Part shown: positions 31,571-42,397 of the stretch, one piece after another
Numbering within the stretch: position 1 is the stretch's first letter
Layout: each line of letters begins with the position of its first letter
The notes under the pieces: generated by a model
Seen by the model: the letters and a program-made list of their open reading frames with translations, nothing else
What the model was told of the DNA's origin: nothing
Database searches by the model: none
Assembly (NCBI GenBank): GCA_022559845.1
Contig: JAHNEJ010001593.1
Coordinates: 62,001-126,000, forward strand
Direction: 5' to 3'
Length of the DNA: 64,000 nt
Source: Amorphophallus konjac
Taxonomy: Eukaryota; Streptophyta; Magnoliopsida; Alismatales; Araceae
Translations under genes and position numbers: made by a program

Positions 31571-33831
31571 TGATGCGGGACGGACATGGGGACCGACTCT
31601 ACGTGGTATGGACCTCGGACTCTAGATGCGGACACGACCAGCAACACATGATAGGAGAGACACTAAGCCCGACATGGAGAGCTCCTATGGACTATACGTC
31701 GCTAACAGAAACGCAAGCTCACTCGTCGTCCCAAGCGAGGGAAACGCGGATCGTGCGCGGTTGAAGAACCGGCAGAGTTCACGGGTAGTTGACTCACTTC
31801 CGGCCTCGGATCGAGTCACGGGACGGGTCACTCTCACACTCACAGCGGTGACATGGACACACGGGGTAGTACCTATCGCTCTCGGCAGTGGCAAAAGACC
31901 ATATATTAGCTAAGCAAATGAACGCCAAGAGGTTCGGACCATTACCTCCACGCACCCGGCGTGGCGAAGACAACCTCGGCCGAATCACGGACTCCCGGTT
32001 AACAATTATTACAGCAATACACTAAGTCGACCCACTCCACGCAGGGAGGTAAAAGGTCACATGTGGGGTCCGGGAATCACGCAACTCGGGTTGACGGGCA
32101 GCATCTTGATGTCGCCCGGCGGTGCCGAACTCCGCGTTTTCGTGCTTTCCGAACGGCGGCTTCTACAGGCCCGTGGGGCCCACGGATGGCGCTGTCCTCC
32201 GGATCTGCGGGGGTGGGACCCACTGTGATGGGGGCCCCTGGTGGCGTGCCTCCACGGACGGCGGTCGGCCGGGAACGCCGATCGGGGGTCGATCGGCCCC
32301 GATTCCCAATTCTTGAACTAACTTCCCACGGATTTTGATTGTTGTTTTCCGGCGCGCGCTCCGACGAAAACGACTGCTGCGATCAATCCCGACATCAGAT
32401 CGGGACGCATGAGCTATCGTTGAAAATCTCTCTTCAAATGCTTCAATCTAGACCCAGAGAGATCTGCTGAATCTGGTCGGATCAGAACTTTATTGAATTG
32501 ACAAGTCCCTGTTGTACAGTAACAGAAATCTCAGATCTACAGGTGAGTTGTCTGAAGACTGCCTTTGACTGCGAGGAAGATGGCCGATTCAGCTCCTGAG
32601 CTCTTCATCAAACTTGTGGGATTTTGAACAAGGAGAACGGAGATATTTTTTGTGGACTGATTGAAGGCGGCTGTGATTTGTTATGATTTGTTTACTGGAG
32701 GGTGGTCGGATCTGGGAACAGGTGGACAACACTGTAGCTATCTCTGAGATGGATTTGTTAAAAATATGGGATTGCCTCACAAAAATTCAAGAAACTTTGG
32801 GGACGGTGGGGTGGATGGACAGAACTCCCAGTAAAATTGGGAGCTCTAAAAAAAATTGGAAAGGGGTCCGAACATTTGAAACATAGGGTGGGTGGAAATT
32901 GAAACAGCAAGTAGACAGATCTTGGAAAAGAGGTTGGACGAAAATGAAAAATTATCAAATGGAAGATTCATGACCAACCAATTTTTTTGGATCATGAGGA
33001 ACACCTCTGAAACATCCCCTCAAAATCCCAGCTCAAAAACACGACGGGGTGGAGAGAAAGAATTCGGAGAAGACACCTCTATCCTGGATGGACAGAACAC
33101 CGACGGTGATGGTGGAGGAGCGATGGCGGCACGTGGCGGCGGCGGCGGCGACCGGAACTGATAGGGGTGGAGTCACACCACCAGAATACAGCCTTCCCAG
33201 CTGCAAGGAGGAGAGAGGGGCGGCCTAGGCCTTGCTCAAGGGGATTTTCTTCCAATTCAAATGCATTAATTCAACTAAAATGAGAATTACATGGTATTTG
33301 TATGAATTGTAAAATGACATAAAATACCCCTAGATCTAGATTTGGGAGGGGCATACTTGTGAGTCAACAAAAGTATTTCTCCCATGTGGTTTGGAAAAAA
33401 TAAAATAAGATTCAAAACCTATTAAACTAATACAAAAGGAGGGGGACACTCCCTTAAATTAAGGAGAGATCTAGGAGATGCTCCCCCCTTTGTCCCCTCC
33501 TTTGGTCCCACCTTCTAGAAGCCCACAATGGAAGGTTTGACTGACCCCACATGGGCCCCAGTGATGAGGTGGATCAATGGGAGGTGGGATGGGAGGCCCG
33601 TGGGACCTGGGTGGTCCCAAATTACAAATAAACCCCTATTACAATCCAAATTACAATCTAAATAAAATACACACAACATACAAACAAAAGACGAAAAATA
33701 CCGAGACTCAAGGGGGAGTCTCTAGACCGTCTCCGAGCCATATGGATGCCGAAGTGGCTCGAGTGGTGCTCCGCGTACGGTACCGGTGGCTCGCCGGCTC
33801 GTGCCTCTCGCGTGCTCTGGTGTTCGCACCA
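31571..33831 (-). repeat. Element D 3' LTR (left)
   Basis: 2261 bp. It has 23 bp at about 32884-32906, bounded by GAAACA on both sides, that the right LTR lacks. On the minus strand the purine stretch GGGGAGAATT just before it is a candidate PPT. Confidence 0.93.
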
Positions 33832-34464
33832 ATTCTCCCCGGGTCGGAGAAACTCGACCCTGTCGAGTAAGGGTCTATATCACTCTGGTAGCACTTCAGA
33901 AGGTCCGGATCGATTTGCTGCAACTCTCCATGGGTGATCCAAGTATCCTCGGTGGCGGGCCGTCCTCTCCATCGCACTAGGTAGCGTGGGTAAGATCCAC
34001 TCCTGGTAACTATCACCTGCTCATCCAGTATATGATCTATATGCTCTCGTTGCCGTGGAAAAGGGGCTGAAGGTGGACACTCAGGTGTGGGATAACTCTC
34101 AATGGGAGGGGATGACTCGAAAGACTCACTGGGGATCACCGCTAGGTCCCTATATGCAACTAGATCCGACACATTGAAAGTTGAGCTTATACCATATTCC
34201 TCGGGCAGGTCCACAACATACGCATTGGATCAAACACGTTTCAACACCGCGAGCTTGCAACCTCTTAACGGTTCCAGAGGGAAACCGTTCAGGTCTTACC
34301 CTGATCATGACATATTCGCCCTCTTGGAACTCTCGGTGGTGTCGGTGAGCATCGGCTAGCTCTTTGTAACGTGCATTGCTGGACTCAATGTGACGACGGA
34401 CGTCGTCATGTAGACTCCTAACATGCTTAGCAAAAGAAAAAAAAACACACACACGGATGCACAC
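33708..34464 (-). pseudogene. Element D integrase C-terminus with chromodomain
   Basis: On the minus strand, 34464-34150 encodes an integrase tail (ESSNARYKELADAHRHHREF, EGEYVMIRVRPERFP). A frame change then leads into 34214-33708: YGISSTFNVSDLVAYRD, then the chromodomain YLVRWRGRPATEDTWI. Chromodomains bind modified histones and steer insertion towards heterochromatin. This identifies element D as a chromovirus. It reads on into the 3' LTR. The catalytic integrase core is absent, and an A-run plus CA repeat (34436-34456) marks the deletion junction with gag. Confidence 0.85.
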
Positions 34465-34671
34465 ACAACCCTAAACAAACCTAATGTTAGTTCGACCCAA
34501 TCATATGCAAGGTGGTCCAGGACATCCGAAGGTGTACCATGCATACCCTAAGTGTGACTGAATGTCGGTACAACCATAAGACGGTCCTTTGGATTTGGGA
34601 AGTTTGGGTGGAACAGGAGGGTCGGGTGTCTCTCGCCCGTGAACGGACTCGGTGGGTGCCGATGGCCCAAT

Positions 34672-35958
34672 CTATGGGGGAGGGGTATAATGGTGACCTC
34701 CCCTAAAGAAGTGGAATGGAGATTGTGGACCAAGGGACCCACTAAGAAAGGGATCGAAGGGATCAAAGAATGTGTGACCCCTCGATATGGATTCCCTCAT
34801 CTCAAGATCCCATGTGTGGAAGTCTAGAAGGTGTTGTTGATCTCCTTCATCCACGAAGGGAGATGAGACGGTGGGGGTATGATGGTGGACTCTCTCGAAA
34901 AGGTGGAGTAAATATGGTGGGTCACGGGGTCCACAAGAGAATGGGTCGAAGGGATCAAAGAAGGTATGACCCCTCGGACTAGGCTTCCACAAATCACTGT
35001 CCCACATTTGGAAATCTTGGAGGTGTAAATGATCACCTTCATTCATTGTGAGAGATGGGACGACAGTCATAGGTAGAAAGTAAGATTCCTCCCTTGGGCA
35101 AAGGGGAATGAAGTCGGACTCGGCCGGCATAGGGAGGAGTAGAAGAACCTCCGTGGTAACATGACCCACGGTGTACACGGAGGTGATGGACCCTAAAGCA
35201 GGATGAGTGAAACTACGACCTGTGGGTCGGTCGAAGCCTGGAGCCAACAAGTGCGTAAATGTCAATTGCCGGTCTAATCTGTTAATAAGGTCATCCAATG
35301 TATCCACACGGTGACTAGACCGGAAAGTGGTATGGAATGAGTTGATTGGCACCAGAGGTAGGATATGGTCCATAGATTGGAAGGGAAGTGGGACCAAGCT
35401 ATCCTTGAGCCAACTAAGTAGTGGCTCGACTATGTAAAGTGTACCCGTTAGAAATACGGGTGGCTCGGGCTTGGGTGGCTCCAAATGAGATGATTCCGAA
35501 TAGAGTTCGGAAGTAGAGGGTGGTAGCATGGGAGCTCTCGTGGGTGGGGAAGACCATGGGGTAGGCTGTCCGACCGGCTCGGGAATCGACTGAGAGGTAG
35601 AGGCTTGCCGAAGGGCGGCATCTGCTAGCCGAATGGTGGCATCAAATCGGGCCTCGAAAGGCTCAACCTCGAGAGCGACCTGATAACACTGTGCCAGAGA
35701 GAACGCGTCACGGATAAGACATTCATACCGGAAATGAAGCCACAAACCTCTCCGGAACTGGGAGGCAGTCGTGGTGCTCTCATTTCCAAACCGGTACACT
35801 TCAAAGTCCCTAATGTACTCGGACACAGACTTGTCGTCTTGGACGGGTTCGCATGGGTTGGCCATAGTTGCCAAAGGATGGGAACGGATCCCTAGGAATG
35901 GACATGCAAGGCCATTTGAACATGACACGAGACCGACTATGAAGGGGTTGGGATGCAT
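34672..35958 (-). pseudogene. Element D gag-like ORF
   Basis: About 429 codons. I took the ATG at 35958; another at 35865 (Met-Ala-Asn-Pro-Cys) is also possible. Residues 40-110 resemble the chromovirus gag core: SVSEYIRDFEVYRFGN, then FRRGLWLHFRYECLIRD. The rest is Pro/Ser-rich and ends in tandem 'GHTFFDPFDPF' copies. There is no zinc knuckle. Gag would form the virus-like particle. The open frame suggests it may still be translated, but protease is absent. Confidence 0.7.
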
Positions 35959-36212
35959 GCACACTAAGGACAAGACACCAAGACTCAGTGCGGGGTGGAG
36001 TTAATCGATCCGAAGATCACTCGCGCAAGTGTGCGGCCTTCCCGATAGGCGTAGCCTAACGTTCGGACAACACCTTTTTTTATACCGGGTTATTGGGATG
36101 AAATGCAAATTTGAAGCACTTTTTTTTTGTTTTGAAAGTAATGATGGTCCTAGACTCGACTTAGACCATGATGCATGCAAGACTTATGCAATGACTACCC
36201 TAGACTCAACTC

Positions 36213-36224
36213 GCTCTGATACCA
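36213..36224 (-). promoter_or_regulatory. Element D primer binding site
   Basis: The minus strand reads TGGTATCAGAGC, 3 nt after the end of the right LTR; complementary to the initiator-Met tRNA 3' end. Confidence 0.9.
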
Positions 36225-36227
36225 AAC

Positions 36228-38464
36228 TGATGTGGGACGGACACGGGGACCGACTCTACGTGGTATGGATCTCGGACTCTAGATGCGGACACGACCAGCA
36301 ACACATGATAGGAGAGACACTAAGCCCGACACGGAGAGCTCCTATGGGCTATACGTCGCTAACAGAAACGTAAGCTCACTCGTCGTCCCAAGCGAGGGAA
36401 ACGCGGATCGTGCGCGGTTGAAGAACCGGCAGAGTTCACGGGTAGTCGACTCACTTCCGGACTCGGATCGAGTCACGGGACGGGTCACTCTCACACTCAC
36501 AGCGGTGACATGGACACACGGGCTAGTACCTATCGCTCTCGGCAGTGGCAAAAGACCATATACTAGCTAAGCAAATGAACGCCAAGAGGTTCGGACCATT
36601 ACCTCCACGCACCCGGCGTGGCGAAGACAACCCTGGCCGAATCACGGACTCCCGATTAACAATTATTACAGCAATACACTAAGTCGACCCACTCCACGCA
36701 GGGAGGTAAAAGGTCACATGTGGGGTCCGGGAATCACGCAACTCGGGTTGACGGGCAGTATCTTGATGTCGTCCGATGGTGCCGAACTCCGAGTTTTCGT
36801 GCTTTCCGAACGGTGGCTTCTACGGGCCCGTGGGGCCCACGGACGGCGCTGTCCTCCGGATCTGCGGGGGTGGGACCCACTGTGATGGGGACCCCTGGTG
36901 GCATGCCTCCACGGACGGCGGTCGGCCGGGAACGCCGATCGGGAGTTGATCGGCCCCGATTCCCAATTCTTGAACTAACTTCCCACGGATTTTGATTACT
37001 GTTTTCCGGCGCGCGCTCCGACGAAAACGACCGCTGCGATCAATCCCAACGTCAGATCGAGACGCATGAGCTATCGTTGGAAAGCTCTCTTCAAATGCTT
37101 CAATCTAGACACAGAGAGATCTGCTGGATCTGGCCGGATCAGAACTTTATTGAATTGACAAGTCCCTGTTGTACAGTAACCGAAACCTCAGATCTACAGG
37201 TGAGTTGTCTGAAGACTGCCTTTGACCGTGAGGAATATGGCCGATTCAGCTCCTGAGCTCTTCATCAAACTTGTGGGATTTTGAACAAGGAGAACGGAGA
37301 TATTTTTTGTAGACTGATTGGAGGTGGCTGTGATTTGTTATGATTTGTTTACTGGAGGGTGGTCGGATCTGGGAACAGGTGGACAGCACTGTAGCTATCT
37401 CTGAGATCGATTTGTTAAAAATATGGGATTCCCTCACAAAAATTCAAGAAAATTTGGGGACGGTGGGGTGGATGGAAAGAACACCCAGTAAAATTGGGAG
37501 GTCTAAAAAAAATCAGAAAAGGGTCCAAACATTTGAAACAGCAAGCAGACAGATCTTGGAAAAGAGGTTAGACGAAAATGAAAAATTATCAAATGGAAGA
37601 TTCATGACCAACCAATTTTTTTGGATCGTGAGGAACACCTCTGAAACATCCCCTCAAAATCCCAGCTCAAAAACACGACGGGGTGGAGAGAAAGAATTCG
37701 TATAAGACACCTCTACCTGGATGGACAGAACACCGACGGTGATGGTGGAGGAGCGATGGCGGCACGTGGCGGCGGCGGCGGCGACCGGAACTGATAGGGG
37801 TGGAGTCACACCACCAGAATACAGCCTTCCCAGCTGCAAGGAGGAGAGAGGGGCGGCCTAGGCCTTGCTCAAGGGGATTTTCTTCCAATTCAAATGCATT
37901 AATTCAACTAAAATGAGAATTACATGGTATTTGTATGAATTGCAAAATGACATAAAATACCCCTAGATCTAGATTTGGGAGGGGCATACTTGTGAGTCAA
38001 CAAAAGTATTTCTCCCATGTGGTTTGGAAAAAATAAAATAAGATTCAAAACCTATTAAACTAATACAAAAGGAGGGGGACACTCCCTTAAATTAAGGAGA
38101 GATCTAGGAGATGCTCCCCCCTTTGTCCCCTCCTTTGGTCCCACCTTCTAGAAGCCCACAATGGAAGGTTTGACTGACCCCACATGGGCCCCAGTGATGA
38201 GGTGGATCAATGGGAGGTGGGATGGGAGGCCCGTGGGACCTGGGTGGTCCCAAATTACAAATAAACCCCTATTACAATCCAAATTACAATCTAAATAAAA
38301 TACACACAACATACAAACAAAAGACGAAAAATACCGAGACTCAAGGGGGAGTCTCTAGACCGTCTCCGAGCCATATGGATGCCGAAGTGGTTCGAGTGGT
38401 GCTCCGCGTACGGTACCGGTGGCTCGCCGGCTCGTGCCTCTCGCGTGCTCTGGTGTCCGCACCA
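36228..38464 (-). repeat. Element D 5' LTR (right)
   Basis: 2237 bp, a close but not identical copy of 31571-33831. Differences include the missing 23 bp and scattered, mostly transition, substitutions. Confidence 0.93.
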
Positions 38465-39159
38465 CCATGGCCGGCCATACACATTACAAATTATGCCCGA
38501 GCTAAGGGTACGAACAAGAAAGAAAACGGAAGAACAAAAGAACGGGGAAGAAGAAGAAGAAAAAGGGGGAGAAGTGTTGGGGATCGGAGCAGGGTGACCA
38601 CCCACTGCCCTTTCCCCCACTTCCCTCTACTACATCAAGCTCTCTCTCTCTCTCTCTTACTCTCTCTTGCTCGGTGGCGATAGGAGAAACCCCACTCCGG
38701 AGCCCTCCTTCTTCTCTTCTCTCTCTTTTTTCTTCTGTCTTCTCTTTTCTGGCGGTGGCTCTCTCTTGTGGCTGGTTCTGCTTCTGTCTGTGTGGTTGGT
38801 TCTGCTTCTATCTTTGTGGGTCTCTCCTCTCCTTGCCTCTTCGTCTCTCTTCTCTTCTTCTCTAGCCTGTGTGTCCTCCTAGCCAGCCAACGAGCGAGCC
38901 TCCTTTTATATTGAATCGGGGTTGGCCGCTTCGAAGGCCAAGCCTTCTTCTTCTCCTCCTTTTTTCTTCTCCCGTCCGAAGCCATCAAGTGGCCTGTACG
39001 TAGGGACAGCAGGAGGGAGCTGGTGTGCCTTCACCTGGTTGGCCGAGGTTGACGTCGACGGCCTGCTGCCGCTACGCTGTCGACCGGAGCACGAGCCAGC
39101 GACATGAGCATTAAATGCTCCGTGCTTGAGTGAAAACAGAGCATCGTAATGAGATGTGA
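38465..39159 (-). other. Element E sequence right of D, with minus-strand TATA box
   Basis: The minus strand has TATAAAAGG at 38910-38902, a credible promoter for element E. Simple repeats include (GAA)n near 38550 and (TC)n near 38641-38670. Reading frames here are low complexity. Confidence 0.55.
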
Positions 39160-39600
39160 CATTGTGCCGCTGGGGGGGGGGGGGCGTAAACAAGTGTGGC
39201 GCTGAAGGGCTGCCCTGGGTGTGTCGCTGGGAGGCACCAGGGGTGTGCCGCTGGGGGGCCGAACAAGTGTGCCGCTGGGAGGCCAAACAAGTGTGCGGCT
39301 GGGAGGCACCCGAGGGTGTGCCACTGGAGGGCACGAGAGGGTATGCCGTTGGAGGGCACTTGAGGGTGTGCCGCTGGGCACTGGCAGGGGTGTGCCGCTG
39401 GGGCTTTCAGGGTGTGCCGTTGGAGGCTTCAAGGGTGTGCCGTTGGAGGCATGCATAGTGTGCCGATGGAGGGCTACAGGGGTGTGCCGCTGGAGGGCTT
39501 CAGGGGTGTGCCGCTGGAGGCGCCACGGGAGTGTGCCGTTGGAAGGGCATTTGGAGTGTGCCACTGGAGGGGCACAAGGGTGTGCCGCTGGGGCTTCGAG
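39160..39600 (+). repeat. GTGTGCCGCTGGAGG minisatellite (cluster 3)
   Basis: About 18 copies of GGTGTGCCGCTGG(A/G)GG with a mean spacing near 24 bp, after a run of 12 G (39173-39184). It encodes no convincing protein. Confidence 0.85.
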
Positions 39601-39712
39601 GAGTGCTTCCTTTTCTTCTTTTTCTTCTTCTCATCTTCTCTTCCCTTTTCTCCTCTTCTTTATTCCCCTACAGGTAAACATAGGGTGAGAAATTTTTAGT
39701 GTCCACATATGC

Positions 39713-40191
39713 CCCTAGCTGTCTTTTCCTTTCTTTGCACTTTCCGAGGCAGTAGCCTCTTTTTTGTAATTTCTTTTTTTGGAAATGAAAACCTTCCTTT
39801 TATCTGCAAATTTCGAGATTTCTTCGGTGTACTTCCTTCCTCCTGAACCGTCGCGAGATCCTCTGGGGATATGAAGCGGCGTCCTTAGCGAGGGCTCCGA
39901 GGGAGCATGACTTTTGGGATCCGTCGCTTCGATTTCCACGGATTTGATTGAGGTGGTAAGAGTCCTCATACTCCTGGGGACTTCGCCTTCTCTATAAATG
40001 GTGGCTTTCGTCGCACTCTAGCGATCAACTCTGCACTAGAGAACCCTTGTAGGTAGCCTCCTTAGAGAATGCTATCAGGAGAGTCTGGTACTTCATCGGA
40101 TGACGAATTCCTGCAGGCTCGTCGTCAACCCTTGGTCCTCCGGGGAAATCCAGCGTCAGTACCGTGGCGACCGTGGCGCCTGGAGAGGGTG
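39713..40191 (+). other. Element B 3' region between E and F
   Basis: On plus it has CTATAAATGG at about 39993 and an ATG at about 40069 opening a frame (MLSGESGTSSDDEF) that runs to the element F insertion. It may be part of the antisense gene of element B or a second promoter. Evidence is thin. Confidence 0.35.
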
Positions 40192-42397
40192 TGTGACGAC
40201 CCAGAGCTCCGGATACCGATATACCGATAACATCGATACACCGATACCAAGAACTGGGGAAGCCACCCAAGAGGCTGATGATACCCCTGAAGGGTTAATG
40301 GAGTTGCTGAGGAGTTGCATAACGAATTGGGACCGCAGGCGCGCAATATTAATTAGGACAGCAATTAATAAATAAGTGCGGAAGCAATTTAAAATATCAG
40401 AGTGGTAAAATATATACAATAGTCTAGATTTACAGATAAAAAGAGGTCCACTGCACAACTACACGGGGCATACCCCGGCTCAAAAGAACAAAAAGACAAA
40501 CCGACAATAGCTGGCACTCTAACGACGGTCGGCACAACCACGAGAAGGACCAGCAGACGACTGGGGCGGCTCACCTGAAAGAGGAAAGGGTGAGTCACAG
40601 CCAGACTCAGTAGGGGTCACGCGGATCCCTACCTCACACTAAACAGGCAAGCAGGAAAATATAAAAGCAATTAGAGCATGCATTTAAACAATAAACAGGC
40701 AGATGCACAATTTAATAAATAAATAAATAACAACAGGAATTAGCGTCAGGAACTAAATCTACCAATAGAATAAACCACTGCTAACCAAGTGAAGTGAGAG
40801 ACGGAACGACCCACTAGAAGGACAAGACCAGATGCGTCCACCGCCGACTTATACTGCGTCTCGACAACTCGTAAGTCTGGAACGCGACAAGTGAGAGGCG
40901 TAACAGGACCAAACCAAGTACTAGTCAGAGCGACACTCGTCAGTGCCAGTCCAAGTCTCCGACCACGTGTGCACACACTGACTCCTGCCTAGAGCCAGGC
41001 CTCTAGCTAGTCCCCCCCCCCTTGGACGCAACGGTAACCGCAGGGGCCAACGGTAACTAGCTTACAAAACGTTCATTGGGAACACCCCTCCACCTCTCCC
41101 GGGTGGGATGACACGCTCGGTCGCTGGGCTACGACTAGTGGTTTCATCACAAAGAAAGAGAAAGCAATTCCATCGGGATGTAAAATAATGCCACATTTTA
41201 TAAAATACTTTAAACATGGCGAATAACTGCATAAATTAACTAAATATGCTAAAACTAATTACAACAGGAGTTGGGCGGTTGACACCAGACCGCTCGAGGA
41301 TGGACGGTCATACGATAGACCGCACGAGGAGATGTGCGGTTCCCCACCGGCCGCTCTACTACGAACCGACTTAAGACACGCGGCTGGGGCTAAGCCGCTC
41401 AACTAGATAGGCGGTTAGGGTCTGGCCGCTCAAAAGGGTTTGGGCGGTCTAAGTTGGGCCGTTCTAATGTGTCTTCCTATGGTCCCAAGGATAAACGGCT
41501 AGAGTATAGCCGCACTAGGGCTTAAACGGTCCTGCTATAGGCCGCACAACCGGGGATAAACGGTTTGGTCTCGACCGCTCATGTGATGAACGGTCCAAGG
41601 ACGACTACATAAACGGCGTCACGGCGGGCAACAACCACACCGGGTCGGAAATCCGCCCGGAGGGCTACAAACGAACGGAAAAAAAAGAAAAGCTAACCTG
41701 CCAAGCCCACAGAACGATTCTACAACTATGCATGCCATTAAAATTGAAAGCGAAGCCTATAACAATTGATTCCACGAAATTAAGCATAAATAGGCTAACA
41801 TGGGGTTTTGCACGGAAAATGAGAAAAACGACCGTGCATGTGCATGCATGTGGCGTCAAAATGATCCTAGCGAGGTGAGGAGTCCATCCCCCTACCTCGA
41901 TCGCGACGAAGACGGCGATTCGGTGCCGAACGGACGAAGGGACGCCGCGGCTACTCTCGGCCCCACACGCCTCCACGTACCGCGGATCGAGACAAAGTTG
42001 GCTTCCACGCGATCCTCGCGTTTAGCCCGTCCCGTCGGTACCTCCCGTGCCTCGATCGGGGCCCGTCCGGACCGAATCCGAGAGAGAGGGAGAGGAGAGA
42101 TCGTGAGAGGGAGAGAGGAAGAGAGAGAACGAGTGAGGGAGAGAGAGAGTTCGATGGGGGAGAGAGAGAGTGATAAAATTTTTATAAAAATATTTTTTTA
42201 TAAAAATTTAACTCAAATTACATTTTAACCCCCAAAGAACTGAAATCGTGAATATGCCCAATTCAATCATATAAATACTTTAACTAATTCGATTAATTGC
42301 CAGAAAATAGCCTAAAAATCTGTAAAAATGGCCTAAATTCACAGAATAAAATCTAGATCCGAACCACTAAGGATCCCTTTATGACACAGGTCTTACA
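40192..42397 (-). repeat. Element F 3' LTR (left)
   Basis: 2206 bp. Holds a hairpin array at about 41275-41605 and a (GA)n-rich stretch at about 42080-42180. TGT...ACA ends. Confidence 0.95.
41275..41605. other. Array of about ten short hairpins in LTR F (second copy 45305-45650)
   Basis: Segments of about 20 nt such as GCGGTTGACACCAGACCGC, GCGGCTGGGGCTAAGCCGC and CGGCTAGAGTATAGCCG follow each other every 25-40 bp. Stems change (CGGTC/GACCG, CGGCT/AGCCG, CGGCTA/TAGCCG) while pairing is kept. The tenth, imperfect in the left LTR (ACGGTCCAAGGACGACTAC), is paired in the right LTR (...GACCGCA). Confidence 0.7.

Larger units (their letters stand above)
31571..38464 (-). mobile_element. Element D: internally deleted Ty3/gypsy chromovirus
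   Basis: LTRs 31571-33831 and 36228-38464 have TGATG(C/T)GG...CCGCACCA ends. On the minus strand an initiator-Met PBS follows the 5' LTR at 36224-36213. Flanks CCATC and CCATG match at 4 of 5 bases. Between the LTRs are a gag region and only the end of integrase with its chromodomain. Protease, RT, RNase H and the integrase core are missing, so it depends on other elements. It lies inside element E. Confidence 0.85.
28360..39707 (-). mobile_element. Element E: probable giant solo LTR of an Ogre-like element (about 4.4 kb without D)
   Basis: The ends are TGTGGATGC on plus and, on the opposite strand from 39707, TGTGGACACTAAAAATTTC, which resembles Ogre LTR starts. Flanks GATGC (28355-28359) and TATGC (39708-39712) match at 4 of 5 bases. 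Between them, leaving out element D, I find no coding domain, PBS or PPT. There are tandem arrays and one TATA box on the minus strand. A solo LTR is the best reading; a non-coding derivative element is the alternative. Confidence 0.6.
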
